Positions 18,817 through 29,713 of a stretch of 64,000 nucleotides of DNA are shown here, piece after piece. Made by a program: the position numbers and the translations under genes. The notes under the pieces were generated by a model. It had not been told where the DNA came from. It saw nothing but the letters and a program-made list of their open reading frames with translations, and did not search any database. Positions within the stretch are counted from its first letter, which is position 1. Each line of letters begins with the position of its first letter. This DNA comes from Pirellulales bacterium (lineage in GTDB: Bacteria; Planctomycetota; Planctomycetia; Pirellulales; Lacipirellulaceae). The DNA lies in NCBI GenBank assembly GCA_020849945.1, contig JADZFK010000161.1, positions 1-64,000 of the forward strand, given 5' to 3'.

Positions 18817-20694
18817 ATGGCAGGCCGATGGTTGCGAACTTGGGCGGCAAGCTGCGGAATCGCAGTGTTCCTGATATCGAATTACTGCCATGCCCAGGTG
18901 GCTGCCACCACGCGGGCCGAGCCCGCGCATGGCGAAGCCCCGCCCGCCCAGCAAGAACGGATCGACCAGTTGATCCGCGAGCTTGGGAGTCCGCGTTATG
19001 GTGCCCGGCGAGCGGCCGCTGCCGAACTGCGGCAGATCGGCGCGGAGGCTTTCGATTCTCTGTATGCGGCAACCGAAGATGTCGATCCCGAAATTTCCGC
19101 CAGCGCAAATTATCTGTTGCGGCAAATCAATGTTCGCTGGGTACAGCCCGACGATCCGCCGACGGTCCGTTCGTTCTTGCGAAGCTATGGGCAAGAACCG
19201 GAGTCAACCCGGCAAGCGGTTGTGGAAGAAATAGCGAAGTTGCCGCGAGGCGAAGGGCAGGTGGCTCTCTGCCGGATCGCGCGCTTCGACCGTTCCCCCC
19301 TTATCTCCCGAACGGCGGCTCTCGGCATCCTGCGGCCCAGGGGAATCGGCAAGACGCCAATCGTGCCAGATACTGCCGCCCTTGAAACGCAACTTGGGCA
19401 CAGCACACGGGTGGCCACCCGCTGGATTCGCCAGTACCTTGCCCAGCTTGAAGACCCGGCAGCTTCGGTTGCGAGATGGAAGCAGCTCATCGAAGAAGAG
19501 GAGGCCCGAATCGAGAAGAGCGGCGAAACCTCGTCCGATATTCTCTTGTATCTGGAATGGAACCTCGCGGACATCCATCGGCAACTGCGCGATGATCGGG
19601 CCACCGCGGCCACGCTCGATCGCATGATGGGTTTATCAGAATCCGAAGCCGATCAATCTGTTATCGCCGTGCTAGACTGGCTGACCGAATACCAATTGTG
19701 GGGTGTCCTGGATTCATTTCTTGGCAAACATCAATCGCGGTTTGAACATCGCAAACGGGTGCTTTACCACACGGCACTTGCCCGCGAGAAGCAGGGGCAG
19801 ACCAAGTTGGCCGACGAACTGGCGACGCGGGCAGCCCAGGCGGCTCCCAGTCTTTCGCACGAAGCGATTAGCGCCGCCATCGACCTCGAGCGAAAGAACA
19901 AGCACGAATGGGCCATCCGCGAGTATCGCGGCAGCATCGAGCGGCTTGCCTCCGCACCCATCAACGAGGATGTGATCATCGCCCGCGTCCAGCTAGCTCG
20001 TCTGTTGCACGACGACGACCGCGACGCTGAGGCGTCCGAAGCGATCGAACCACTCGTCCGCGCAGTACTGGGAAAAGGCAATACGGCGAACCTCTACAAC
20101 AACATCCAGGAACAATACGAGCGTGTTGGGATTGATATTCCCAGCCCCGAGGTGTTGGCGGGGCGATATCATTTCTATCGCGCTTGCCAGTACCAGCGTG
20201 ATCAAGATTACCGTCGCGCACAAGATGAATACGAATTGGCCGTCAAGTTCGATTCGTCCGATGCCGATCTGCTCATCGCCATGTTTCACTTCCCGAAAGC
20301 GGACGATGCCTGGCGAAGCAAGGTGCGGATTCATCTCACCCGATTGGTGCAGCAGCTCCAGCAGCAGATCGACGACAACCCGGCCGACCCCACCCCTTAC
20401 AACCAATGGGCCTGGTTGGTGAGCAATACCGAGGGCGACTTCCAAAAAGCGATCCGCTATTCGCGCCGATCGCTCGAACTCAACGATGTCGGCGAGACCG
20501 GCGAAGCCAGTTATCTCGATACGCTAGCGCGCTGCTACTATGCCGTCGGCGATTACGAACAGGCCGTTAAGTACGAGCGGCAAGCGATTGAAAAGCTGGA
20601 CTACATGCGCGTTATGCACCGCCAACTTGCAATCTTCGAAAAAGCACTCGCCGAGAAGAAAGCGAAGGAGGGGCGAGGAGTGAGGAGTGAGTAG
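18817..20694 (+). CDS. Secreted HEAT/TPR-repeat protein
   Basis: Signal-like N-terminus; LIRELGSPRYGARRAAAAELRQIGAEAFDSLYAA; C-terminal TPR-like ...TYLDTLARCYYAVGDYEQAVKYERQAI. Confidence 0.7.
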   Translation: MAGRWLRTWAASCGIAVFLISNYCHAQVAATTRAEPAHGEAPPAQQERIDQLIRELGSPRYGARRAAAAELRQIGAEAFDSLYAATEDVDPEISASANYLLRQINVRWVQPDDPPTVRSFLRSYGQEPESTRQAVVEEIAKLPRGEGQVALCRIARFDRSPLISRTAALGILRPRGIGKTPIVPDTAALETQLGHSTRVATRWIRQYLAQLEDPAASVARWKQLIEEEEARIEKSGETSSDILLYLEWNLADIHRQLRDDRATAATLDRMMGLSESEADQSVIAVLDWLTEYQLWGVLDSFLGKHQSRFEHRKRVLYHTALAREKQGQTKLADELATRAAQAAPSLSHEAISAAIDLERKNKHEWAIREYRGSIERLASAPINEDVIIARVQLARLLHDDDRDAEASEAIEPLVRAVLGKGNTANLYNNIQEQYERVGIDIPSPEVLAGRYHFYRACQYQRDQDYRRAQDEYELAVKFDSSDADLLIAMFHFPKADDAWRSKVRIHLTRLVQQLQQQIDDNPADPTPYNQWAWLVSNTEGDFQKAIRYSRRSLELNDVGETGEASYLDTLARCYYAVGDYEQAVKYERQAIEKLDYMRVMHRQLAIFEKALAEKKAKEGRGVRSE

Positions 20695-20746
20695 TGAGGG
20701 GTGGCAGTGTTTTTGCTCCGTCTCGTGCGATTTCGCAATCCATCTT

Positions 20747-21559
20747 ATGCAAACAGTGTCTCTTCCTCATGGCCCGCTCGCTTTCCTCGATCGGGGGCGC
20801 GGTCAGGTGGTGCTGTTGATCCACGGGTTCCCGCTCGATCACACGATGTGGAACTCCCAAATCGAGGCCCTTGCTTCGCGGTACCGCGTTGTGGCTCCCG
20901 ACCTGCGCGGGTTCGGTCAAACCCCTCTCGGCGACATTGATCCCGAACGTGGCTTTCGCATGGAAGAGTTTGCCGAGGAGTTGGTCGCGTTGCTCGCCGC
21001 GCTCAACATTACCAAGCCCGTGGTGATCGTTGGGTTTTCGATGGGCGGATATATTGCGTGGCAGTTGATCTGGAAACATGCGGGCCTTGTGCGGGCACTT
21101 GTGCAGTGCGATACGCGAGCCGCCGCCGACAACGACGAAGGCCGGCTGGGCCGGCTCAAGATGGCAGACCATGTGGCCGAATGGGGAAGTAGCCGCGTTG
21201 CCGAGATGATGGGCCCGAAGCTATTCTCCCCAAGAGCGTATTCTGAAAGGCCGCGGCTTTTGGACGAAATCCGCCAGGTCGTGGGGAGCACGTCGCCGGC
21301 CGCGATTGCCGCCGCCCAGCGCGGCATGGCCGTCCGGGCCGATGTCTCGGCGTTGCTCCCCTCGATTCAGGTTCCCACTTTGATCGTCGTCGGCGTGGAG
21401 GATGCCATCAGCACCCGCGATGAGATGCGGTCGATCGCCGCCTCCATTCCCAATGCTTCGTTCGTGGAAATCCCCCAGGCCGGCCATATGACCACGTTGG
21501 AAGAACCGGTTCTCGTCAACGAAGCACTGATCCGCTTCCTGGGCAACTTGCGCGAATGA
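20747..21559 (+). CDS. Alpha/beta-fold hydrolase
   Basis: VVLLIHGFPLDHTMWNSQIEALASRYRVVAPDLRGFGQT; nucleophile elbow GFSMGG; C-terminal AGHMTTLEEP. Confidence 0.92.
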   Translation: MQTVSLPHGPLAFLDRGRGQVVLLIHGFPLDHTMWNSQIEALASRYRVVAPDLRGFGQTPLGDIDPERGFRMEEFAEELVALLAALNITKPVVIVGFSMGGYIAWQLIWKHAGLVRALVQCDTRAAADNDEGRLGRLKMADHVAEWGSSRVAEMMGPKLFSPRAYSERPRLLDEIRQVVGSTSPAAIAAAQRGMAVRADVSALLPSIQVPTLIVVGVEDAISTRDEMRSIAASIPNASFVEIPQAGHMTTLEEPVLVNEALIRFLGNLRE

Positions 21560-21621
21560 GAGCCTATCGGAGAACCTTCTCCTTTTGGGCATGGGTCTCG
21601 ACACAAGTTGAGCTGATTAAA

Positions 21622-21794
21622 GTACTCCGCTCGCTCCGCGAGCGGAAATTCACCTCGCGGAGAAGTTGCGATTATTGGAAAGTGGGCAGCCGGTTTCGGT
21701 ACAAGTGGCAGAGACAACCGGTTAAAACAGCGGCCTGGCGGCCGCCGCTAATTCGAATTGATATTTCATCACAAGCTCGGAGCGAGATGAGTAC
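21622..21794 (+). repeat. Dispersed repeat family R1, copy C (173 bp)
   Basis: gtactccgctcgctccgcgag ... cggcctggcggccgccgctaattcgaatt ... ctcggagcgagatgagtac. Confidence 0.85.
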
Positions 21795-21914
21795 ATTCGA
21801 ATGGACTCACTGCCCTTCAATCGCAAATTCATCAAGTCGTTCGACTTGTGTAGATACCAGTGCCCGGCGGGAGAGGGAGTATGGAGTATTTGGAAAGACT
21901 CGGAGCGGCCAAGG

Positions 21915-22541
21915 TCACTTTTCCGGCAGGGTAAACACCGATTGGCTCTTCACGATCGCGTAATCGTCGGGGAAGGTATGGAACGCCTGAATCTTGAGGC
22001 TGCGATCGCGCGAGTGAACGTTGACGTAGCTCAAAGCGCCGAGGCCGAACCGAGCACTCGGCTCGAAGCAATGGAGCAGGCCCTCGCGGGTACCTAACTC
22101 GGCGAGTTCTTTCTGGTAGGTCCAGAACATCTCGCGGGCAATCGGTTCGAGCGAGAAATCGACATGGTAGGTAATGCCGCCGCGGCATTCCAGGCCGTCG
22201 CTGCACTTGTCCTTCAACCGATGCGACATGAGCCGCCGCCGCTGAGGCAACGGGTGATGGGCAGAGGCGGCCACTTCGGTCAGCATCATGCCATCGTACT
22301 GCCACGCAACGACATGACCGGCGTTGGTGATCTGCACATTCACTTGGTATCCCCCGCGCTCAACCCGCCGACTGCGATGGACCTGAAACAGTTCGGGGTG
22401 CAACGACCTGCCGTAGACCTGAAACACCAGCTCAGCTATTCGCGGACGTACCGATAACACGGATCCAGCCTCAATGAATAGGAACGAACGGTGTAGGTCA
22501 CTCGACCCACTTTGAGGAGGATGGCTTGCCAGAACCTCCAC
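21915..22541 (-). CDS. DUF2617-like protein
   Basis: VLSVRPRIAELVFQVYGRSLHPELFQVHRSRRVERGGYQVNVQITNAGHVVAWQYDG; likely start GTG near 22460. Confidence 0.65.
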   Translation of the reverse strand: MEVLASHPPQSGSSDLHRSFLFIEAGSVLSVRPRIAELVFQVYGRSLHPELFQVHRSRRVERGGYQVNVQITNAGHVVAWQYDGMMLTEVAASAHHPLPQRRRLMSHRLKDKCSDGLECRGGITYHVDFSLEPIAREMFWTYQKELAELGTREGLLHCFEPSARFGLGALSYVNVHSRDRSLKIQAFHTFPDDYAIVKSQSVFTLPEK

Positions 22542-22706
22542 CGTGCTTGATTATACTCGGAGCGAAAAACAACAACAAAGATCGATTCAGAAGCGGATAA
22601 TTCCCAGCCGATTTCAGACTTGACATTTTCGCCAGCAGCTTGGTTTCCCAATACGGCACAAAACAAACACCATGCCATGCCAGCCGCGTGGTTTGCGAGT
22701 CGTGCA

Positions 22707-23375
22707 ATGTCGGTGCATTTGAAACACGTTTTTGATACGTTGCTTGCCGCGCTCGGGCCACAACACTGGTGGCCGGGCGAATCGCGGCTTGAAATCATGG
22801 TCGGCACCGTGCTGGTGCAGAATACGTCGTGGCGGAACGTCGAACGGGCCATCGGCAACCTGCGCGAGTCGGGGGTCCTCAACCTCGTGGCATTGCTCGA
22901 TCTGCCGATACAAGAACTCGCCGATTTGATCCGCCCCGCCGGATACTTTCAGGTGAAGGCCAAACGACTGCAGAACCTGTTCGCATTCATCCGCGACGAT
23001 TGTGGCCGGTCACTCGAAACCATGTTCGGCAAGAACATGGAATCCCTTCGCGAGCAACTGCTCGGCATCCACGGGATCGGGCCTGAAACGGCCGACGCGA
23101 TCCTCCTCTACGCCGGCGGAATGCCGTCATTCGTCGTCGATTCCTACACCCATCGCATCCTCGCTCGTCACGGCTGGATCGGCTACGAAGCCGACTACCA
23201 CGAAATCAAGGACTACTTTGAACTCGCGCTTCCACAAGACCCTCAACTCTTCAACGAATACCACGCTCTGCTGGTGTGCGTCGGCAAAGACTTCTGCAAA
23301 CGCACAAACCCCAAGTGCCCATCTTGCCCGCTCATCCGTCTGCTGCCTTCCCACGGCATCATCGAGCCGGCGTAA
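22707..23375 (+). CDS. Endonuclease III-like HhH-GPD DNA glycosylase
   Basis: MVGTVLVQNTSWRNVERAIGNLRE...LLGIHGIGPETADAILLYAGGMPSFVVDSYTHRILARHG...C-x6-C-x2-C-like CVGKDFCKRTNPKCPSCPL. Confidence 0.9.
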   Translation: MSVHLKHVFDTLLAALGPQHWWPGESRLEIMVGTVLVQNTSWRNVERAIGNLRESGVLNLVALLDLPIQELADLIRPAGYFQVKAKRLQNLFAFIRDDCGRSLETMFGKNMESLREQLLGIHGIGPETADAILLYAGGMPSFVVDSYTHRILARHGWIGYEADYHEIKDYFELALPQDPQLFNEYHALLVCVGKDFCKRTNPKCPSCPLIRLLPSHGIIEPA

Positions 23376-23438
23376 ATGAAATCGAATCTCTCGCACGCCA
23401 AGACCGTTCGCCACCGCCAAAAAGACTACAACGCTAAG

Positions 23439-23629
23439 TCAAACCACAAAGGCCACAAAGAACACGAAGGAAATAGAGCATCCATCGTGGCGGAAATACT
23501 GGGGTGCCCATGCGCGTTGCAATGAACAAGTTGGTTTATTGAAGTTGCGCACAATTGGTCCCGGCTGGTCGAACTCTGAATGCCCAAAATGCCGGCTTGA
23601 TTGGTGTTCTTCGTGCTCTTGGTGGTCAA
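23439..23629. repeat. CCAC-type short inverted-repeat element (copy b)
   Basis: tcaaaccacaaaggccacaaagaacacgaagg ... ttcttcgtgctcttggtggtcaa. Confidence 0.7.
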
Positions 23630-24072
23630 TCAACGTAGCGCTGTGGTACGAACCAAGTTCAACGGTCTCTACCAAAAGAGATAACTGAGGCGAGGGGCGT
23701 CATCGAGACGTTTCCTGCTCGGTTTGTTTGTGGAGCAATACACCTCCATCAACCAGACCCAAGGGGGGGGTAGCGACTAACCATTGATGGCCAATGTGTC
23801 ATGGCACCTGGGCATGCTTTCTTTCCGAGCAGCACCAGGGGATTACCACGCAGAAATGGCTCGTTTTTGTGAACCGGGGATCCTACTGGGGACCAGTTCC
23901 CTTGATCCGGGAACCTGGCTCGCCACCCGAGAAAAAAACTTGCCCAAAGGGGGCAAGAAAACTTGCAATCTGCTTAAGGCGTCAGTAGCATAATTCTAGA
24001 ACTTAACGCTGAAGAGTGCTTTGGCATTTCAGCTTCCATTCGCTGCTTGAAACGTCTTGGTGGAGGTGGCTA

Positions 24073-24696
24073 ATGCGTTTACATCTGGGTTCCGCAATTA
24101 TTATTCTGGCGCTCTCATTGTCCCAGTTTTCGCTCTCGGCGCCGATTCTCGACCAATCTTATGATCCGAACTCTGGCGGTGGTTACACGATCAACTCCGC
24201 GGCCACGTATGCTCAGTTGTTCCAAGCAGGGCTGTCGGCTCCTGTCGCGGGCATTGAAGCTCGAGTGTTGAACTATTATGGTGCCGCCACGCAACCCATA
24301 AAACTCGATCTATGGACCGTTACCGGTTCCTATCCCGAAACGCTCGGCACAAATTTGGCGTCTGCCTCGATCCCCCAATCGCTAGTTCCTTCGTCTTCGA
24401 GTTTGGTTTACTTCGATTTGAGTTCGTCGAATGCTTCCTTCGCGGCCGGCCAAACCTATGCGGCCGTGCTCTCAACGACCTCGGGTTACTCTTACCTCTG
24501 GGAGGGGCCGAGCAACGGTACGTATGCCAACGGTAGCGGTCGGCTAGTCAGCAGCGGACATGTCTACTACACACTTGCAGGCCAAAACCTTGATTTCTGT
24601 TTTAAAACGTACGTAATTCCAGAGCCGAGTGTATTGGCTATCGCTGCATTCGGCTTCGTGCTGCCATGGATTTACCGGCGCAACCGGGCGTACTGA
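24073..24696 (+). CDS. PEP-CTERM-like sorting-domain protein
   Basis: Signal peptide MRLHLGSAIIILALSLSQFSLS; C-terminal VIPEPSVLAIAAFGFVLPWIYRRNR. Confidence 0.75.
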   Translation: MRLHLGSAIIILALSLSQFSLSAPILDQSYDPNSGGGYTINSAATYAQLFQAGLSAPVAGIEARVLNYYGAATQPIKLDLWTVTGSYPETLGTNLASASIPQSLVPSSSSLVYFDLSSSNASFAAGQTYAAVLSTTSGYSYLWEGPSNGTYANGSGRLVSSGHVYYTLAGQNLDFCFKTYVIPEPSVLAIAAFGFVLPWIYRRNRAY

Positions 24697-24721
24697 CCTT
24701 CTGCGAGCACGACTCGGAACT

Positions 24722-24825
24722 TCCCTCTCTATAGGAAGGGGTTGAAGGAGGGTTCAAGGAGTGCTGGGTTTTTCGCCTTGCTTGAACGGCTGACCGATCC
24801 AGAACAGGTATTGAGACAAAGCCTA
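24722..24825 (+). repeat. R3 MITE-like element (copy 2, left end degraded)
   Basis: ggaaggggttgaaggagggttcaa ... gatccagaacaggtattgagacaaagccta. Confidence 0.7.
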
Positions 24826-25962
24826 TCTCTGCCGGGCCATTTGCAGAAAATCGTGATAGCGAGATTTCATCTCGGCCAGGCTGTCGCCGCCGAATTTGTC
24901 GATGAAGGCCGACGCGATCTCGAACGCAACCACATTCTCAATAATAACACTCGCGGCCGGAACCGCGCACACGTCGCTACGTTCGTAGCTGGCTTCCTGC
25001 CGTTGCTTCGTGTCCAGGTTGATCGATTCGAGCGGTTTCGCGAGTGTGCTGATCGGTTTCATCGCCGCGCGCAAGACGAGCGGTTGGCCATTGGTCATGC
25101 CGCCCTCGATTCCGCCCGCATTATTTGTGGGCCGAACGTAACCAAGGTGAGGTTCGTTGCGGAGAGCCGGATCGTACTGAATCGGATCGTGAACTTGTGA
25201 GCCACGCAGGCGGGCAGTTCCAAAGCCGAGCCCCACTTCAACCCCTTTGATGGCTTGGATACTCATGACGGCCTGGGCAAGCCGCGCATCGAGTTTGCGA
25301 TCCCACTGAGCGTGAGAACCAAGGCCGAAGGGGAGTCCGTAAACGCAAACTTCGAAGATGCCCCCGAGCGTGTCGCCATCTTTGGCGGCTGCATCGATGA
25401 GTTGCTTAATCGCCTGTTCACGCGACGGATTCAGACCGTATATTTCGCTGCAATCGCGTTTCTTGCGGAGTTTCTCGAGCGGCGCAACAATTGGCTCGAT
25501 ACGTTCGCCCCCGATTTCCACCACATACGCGAACGGGGTGATCCCGAATTGGGTCAGCAGTTGCGAGGCCAAGGCCCCCGCGGCGACGCGGACGGCCGTT
25601 TCACGGGCCGAGGCCCGTTCAAGCACGCCCCGGATCGAGCCAAGGAATTTCAGAGCGCCGGTGAGGTCGGCATGACCGGGGCGGGGCCGGGGTAACTCAT
25701 CCAGCCGATCGAGCTTGCAATCGCGGTTCGGCACCTCGAGCGTAATCGGACTACCGAGGGTGACGCCCTTCCAAACTCCAGAAAGAACATGGACCTCGTC
25801 GGTTTCGATGCGCTGCCTTCCGCCACGCCCATACCCGCCTTGCCTACGCCGTAGTTCGCCGTTGATAGACTCGATATCGATCTCTAAACCAGCGGGGAAG
25901 CCATCGACCAAAGCAATTAACGTTTTGCCGTGCGATTCGCCAGCGGTGAGGTAACGCAACAT
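24823..25962 (-). CDS. aroC: Chorismate synthase
   Basis: MLRYLTAGESHGKTLIALVDGFPAGL..RRQGGYGRGGRQRIETDEVHVLSGVWKGVTLGSPI..RPGHADLTGALKF. Confidence 0.97.
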   Translation of the reverse strand: MLRYLTAGESHGKTLIALVDGFPAGLEIDIESINGELRRRQGGYGRGGRQRIETDEVHVLSGVWKGVTLGSPITLEVPNRDCKLDRLDELPRPRPGHADLTGALKFLGSIRGVLERASARETAVRVAAGALASQLLTQFGITPFAYVVEIGGERIEPIVAPLEKLRKKRDCSEIYGLNPSREQAIKQLIDAAAKDGDTLGGIFEVCVYGLPFGLGSHAQWDRKLDARLAQAVMSIQAIKGVEVGLGFGTARLRGSQVHDPIQYDPALRNEPHLGYVRPTNNAGGIEGGMTNGQPLVLRAAMKPISTLAKPLESINLDTKQRQEASYERSDVCAVPAASVIIENVVAFEIASAFIDKFGGDSLAEMKSRYHDFLQMARQR

Positions 25963-26144
25963 GGGGATTAGGCATTCGAGGTGGCGTGTAAAAAATAATC
26001 GGGGCGGCGCACGAAGCGCCTATCTAGGTGCGCTTTCAAGGCGGAAGAGGGAGGATTTCAAAACACATTCTAAGGTGTAACTTGTGGGGCGGGACTCCAT
26101 TCTAGCCTTTCCTGGGGTCTCGTGCAGCGATTCATCTCGACCAA

Positions 26145-27038
26145 TCACTTCCAGCGAAATGCCGTCCCCGTAATTTTTTCGAAGGCCTCGATGTACTTGG
26201 CCCGGGTGTTGGCGACGACTTCTGCCGGAAGCTCGGGGGGCGGGCTGTTCTTGTCCCAGCCGCTCTGGATCAGCCAATCGCGGACGAACTGCTTATCGAA
26301 CGAGGATTGGCCTTTGCCCGGCTGATACCTATCCGCCGGCCAGAACCGCGAACTATCGGGCGTGAGGACCTCGTCGATCAAAATCAATTCGTCATCGAGC
26401 AGGCCGAACTCGAACTTTGTATCGGCGATGATGATGCCTCGCGTGGCCGCATACCCGGCACCACCGCTGTAAAGTTCAAGGCTCCGCTGCGAAAGCAACT
26501 TGGCAAGTTCACTTCCAACGCGGGCGCAGGTTTCATCATAGGAGATGTTCTCATCGTGCAGGCCCTGTTCGGCTTTGGTGGCCGGCGTGAAGATTGGTCC
26601 CGGCAGTTTATCACTTTCACTTAGGCCGGTGGGTAGTTCGATCCCGCACACAGTGCCAGTTCGTTGGTACTCGCTCCAACCCGATCCGGAAAGGTACCCG
26701 CGCACCACGCATTCGATCGGCACCACACGCGTCTTGCGGACAAGCATCGAACGGCCCTCAAGCGGCTCGCGGTCGACACCGGGGGGCAAGTCGAAGTCAT
26801 CCACGTCGCACGAGATCATGTGGTTGGGTACGTCCTTAAACTTTTCGAACCAGAAGCGGCTCAGTTGCGTCAGCACACGACCCTTATCCGGGATGCCCGT
26901 CGGCAGTACCCAATCGAACGCGCTGAGGCGGTCGGTGCTTACCAGCAGCAAGGTATCTCCCAAGTCGTAAATATCGCGCACCTTGCCGCGACGAACAGGA
27001 AGATCGGCGAGTGTGGTCTGCGTTACAACGGAGGTCAT
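26145..27038 (-). CDS. purC: Phosphoribosylaminoimidazole-succinocarboxamide synthase
   Basis: [72 protein letters not shown]; start at MTSVV. Confidence 0.95.
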   Translation of the reverse strand: MTSVVTQTTLADLPVRRGKVRDIYDLGDTLLLVSTDRLSAFDWVLPTGIPDKGRVLTQLSRFWFEKFKDVPNHMISCDVDDFDLPPGVDREPLEGRSMLVRKTRVVPIECVVRGYLSGSGWSEYQRTGTVCGIELPTGLSESDKLPGPIFTPATKAEQGLHDENISYDETCARVGSELAKLLSQRSLELYSGGAGYAATRGIIIADTKFEFGLLDDELILIDEVLTPDSSRFWPADRYQPGKGQSSFDKQFVRDWLIQSGWDKNSPPPELPAEVVANTRAKYIEAFEKITGTAFRWK

Positions 27039-27418
27039 GGGGATTCCTTTCGGAGGACTGGTTTGCCGAGCGAAACTTCGTGCACGGTGGAATATGCGGA
27101 CAGGAACGAACGCGTGGCTGGGGCTTTCGCCCGTAGTTATCACGGACTAAAGTCCGTGCCACGCCCGATCCGGGGGCGATGTGTTCAGCCCACGAACAAC
27201 GACTCTATAAGGACTTCATAGCCTACCTATAGAAAATATACAGCTTTTCAACCCGGGTCGGCTATGGTTGTTGCGGATCATGCTGGCCAGTAGAATCGAG
27301 TTTTTGCCGTGGGGCGAATGCCATTGCTCTGGCGACGGGCGGAACGGTCGCTGGGAACCGCGGTTTGTTGGTTGGCTGCTTTGCCAAATGTGCCGAGGCG
27401 CGCCTTGCCATGGGCCTA

Positions 27419-28903
27419 ATGCGTTTTCAAGTCCACGATCGAGACCGGATTCCGCCGGGTGGGCTTGACCACGTTCACTTGTGCGGACAAGACGATCTCC
27501 CCTGGTTCTCTAGGACCTATTTCAGCGGCGATCATCTCATCATCGAACGGAACGAGGAGGATTCGGGCAAGCTGTTCGTGCCTTGGCGTGTCGACCAATC
27601 GAGCCCGCTGTTGATCAATACTTCGACGTTGTCCGAACGCGAACGCCCCTATCTGCTCGAACTCGAGCTGGCCCGGGGCATGCTGAACAACCTTCGGAAT
27701 CAAATTGCCATTTGGGAGGGCATGGGTCTGGTCGTCGGTCCGCAACTCTCGAAAGGTGTGCTGAAAGCAACGACGGAATTTTCTCGGGCAGCCACCACGC
27801 AAGAAGACCAAACGACCTCGGCAGATTGGGCGGAGCGCTCGCTCGCCTCGACCGTATCAACCATGACTTACCTGACGGAGGAGTACGTCCGGCAAGCAAC
27901 GGCTCAACGACGCGCGCAATCTCGGCCAACGACCACCTGGTTCGGCGTGAACTTGGGCAGCCAACCGCCAACGGCCAGCGTTACGCAGCACGTCGTCAAC
28001 ACGTTCAACATGGTTTCCGTGCCCGTCGGCTGGCGCGCGATTGAGGCCGTGGAAGGCCGGCGGAATTGGACAGAATCGGACGCCCTGTTCGAGTGGGCAA
28101 AGACGACCGGAATGCGTCTCTCCGCCGGGCCTCTCTTGGAACTCGACGATCGCGGGGTTCCCGATTGGACCTACTTATGGGAAGGCGATTTCGAGAGCGT
28201 GACAAGATTCTCGCTCGACCAGGTTACCGCAGTGGTCGAGCGATACCGTGGCCGAGTCCACTTGTGGCAGGTCGCGGCGCGGATGACCCACGGCCACGTG
28301 TTGGGTTTAGACGAGGGGCACCGCCTGCAACTCGTGGCGAAAGCGATTCAGACGGTTCGCAAGCTCGACCCCTCCACGCCCGTGGTCGTTTCGTTCGATC
28401 AGCCTTGGGCCGAATACATGGCCCACGAACGTTTGGACCTGGCGCCTTACCATTTTGCCGATGCGTTGGTGCGAGCGGACCTTGGGCTGGCGGGCGTGGG
28501 GCTGGAGATCAACTTCGGCTACGATCCGGGCGGCTCGGTGTATCGTGGCCCGTTGGCCATGAGCCGCCTCGTCGATATGTGGAGCCAGCTCGAAGTACCC
28601 CTTCTCGTCGCGCTGACAATGCCCAGTTCGGCCCAACAGGATCCGCGAGCAAACCCGAAGGCGAAAGTCATCGCGGGCGATTCGAGCGAGATTACCCACG
28701 AGACCCAACGAGAGTGGATCGAACAGCACCTTCCGTTACTCATGGCCAAGGGGGCCGTTCAGATTCTCTTGTGGAACCAACTTTCCGACTCGTTGCCACA
28801 CCACTATCCCCACGGCGGATTGTTCGACGCCCACGAGCAGCCGAAACCCGCGATGGAATCGCTCAAGACGATTCGTCAGCAGTTTTTCAACGGTGGCAGG
28901 TGA
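27419..28903 (+). CDS. GH10-like (endo-1,4-beta-xylanase-type) protein
   Basis: FNMVSVPVGWRAIEAVEGRRNWTESDALFEWAKTTGMRLSAGPLLELDD..VHLWQVAARM..VGLEINFGYDPGG; TIM-barrel GH-like. Confidence 0.6.
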   Translation: MRFQVHDRDRIPPGGLDHVHLCGQDDLPWFSRTYFSGDHLIIERNEEDSGKLFVPWRVDQSSPLLINTSTLSERERPYLLELELARGMLNNLRNQIAIWEGMGLVVGPQLSKGVLKATTEFSRAATTQEDQTTSADWAERSLASTVSTMTYLTEEYVRQATAQRRAQSRPTTTWFGVNLGSQPPTASVTQHVVNTFNMVSVPVGWRAIEAVEGRRNWTESDALFEWAKTTGMRLSAGPLLELDDRGVPDWTYLWEGDFESVTRFSLDQVTAVVERYRGRVHLWQVAARMTHGHVLGLDEGHRLQLVAKAIQTVRKLDPSTPVVVSFDQPWAEYMAHERLDLAPYHFADALVRADLGLAGVGLEINFGYDPGGSVYRGPLAMSRLVDMWSQLEVPLLVALTMPSSAQQDPRANPKAKVIAGDSSEITHETQREWIEQHLPLLMAKGAVQILLWNQLSDSLPHHYPHGGLFDAHEQPKPAMESLKTIRQQFFNGGR

Positions 28904-29036
28904 AAAGTGGGAGGCCTCGAATCGCACGTTCGCAGTGGTCCCCGTGTCTCCGTGGTGTAGTCGTGAAGTTGTCTTCGCGGGATGTTTGCATGGTGTGCGT
29001 ATCGTGGCTTCGGGTAATTCTGCTCAGAAAGTTCGG

Positions 29037-29411
29037 CTAGAGATGCGCTCTTTCGCCCATCACGGCCGCTTCGCGTGAAGGATGGTTGGGCAACGCCGAT
29101 TCCAAACGGAAATCGTGTAGCGTTTCTTCGCACTCGGGAGAGAGCCCGCAGATCCGCAGCGCGCCGCCACACTGTGAAAGTCGCTCTTGCAGCATTACCA
29201 ATTGGCTCATCATGTTGCTCGGCATCTCCGCGATGTCATCAAGCTCTAGCACCAATCGGTAGATGAAATGCCGCGACGAGATCGACCACAGTTTCTCCGC
29301 GATGTGAGGAACTTCGTCGAACGGTTCTTCCCGCGAACGCAGTTTGACGAACAACCAATTCGGGCCTCGGTCCACGTTCAATTCCAAGCCATCAACATTG
29401 TGAATAGCCAT
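29037..29411 (-). CDS. STAS-domain anti-anti-sigma-like protein
   Basis: FIYRLVLELDDIAEMPSNMMSQLVMLQERLSQCGGALRICGLSPECEETL. Confidence 0.7.
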   Translation of the reverse strand: MAIHNVDGLELNVDRGPNWLFVKLRSREEPFDEVPHIAEKLWSISSRHFIYRLVLELDDIAEMPSNMMSQLVMLQERLSQCGGALRICGLSPECEETLHDFRLESALPNHPSREAAVMGERAHL

Positions 29412-29713
29412 GGTACGCTCCCTCTTACAAGCCGGGTGCCAGCGGGCACGTTCCGAAGAATAGAAATGCGGCGTGTAATCAGTCCGTTGTCAATCCGAGT
29501 TGAAGCCGCCCGCCGTTCGTTCATCTTATGGCGGGGCAATTCCGGTCCGCAATCCGTATACACAAAGATTTCACATGCTAGCAACAAAGCCGAACCGCCC
29601 CGCGAGGGCTCTGCCAGGGGTTGATGTTGGCTCACCCTCGGCCAAGCCGGGGACTGATTGCTTTTCAGCTTTGTAGATGACGGGTGAACAACGGATCGGC
29701 AATGGCTAACAAG

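Noticed and set aside
23784-23993. 69-aa ORF 23784-23993
   Set aside because: No start context or recognisable family; intergenic between repeats and the PEP-CTERM gene.
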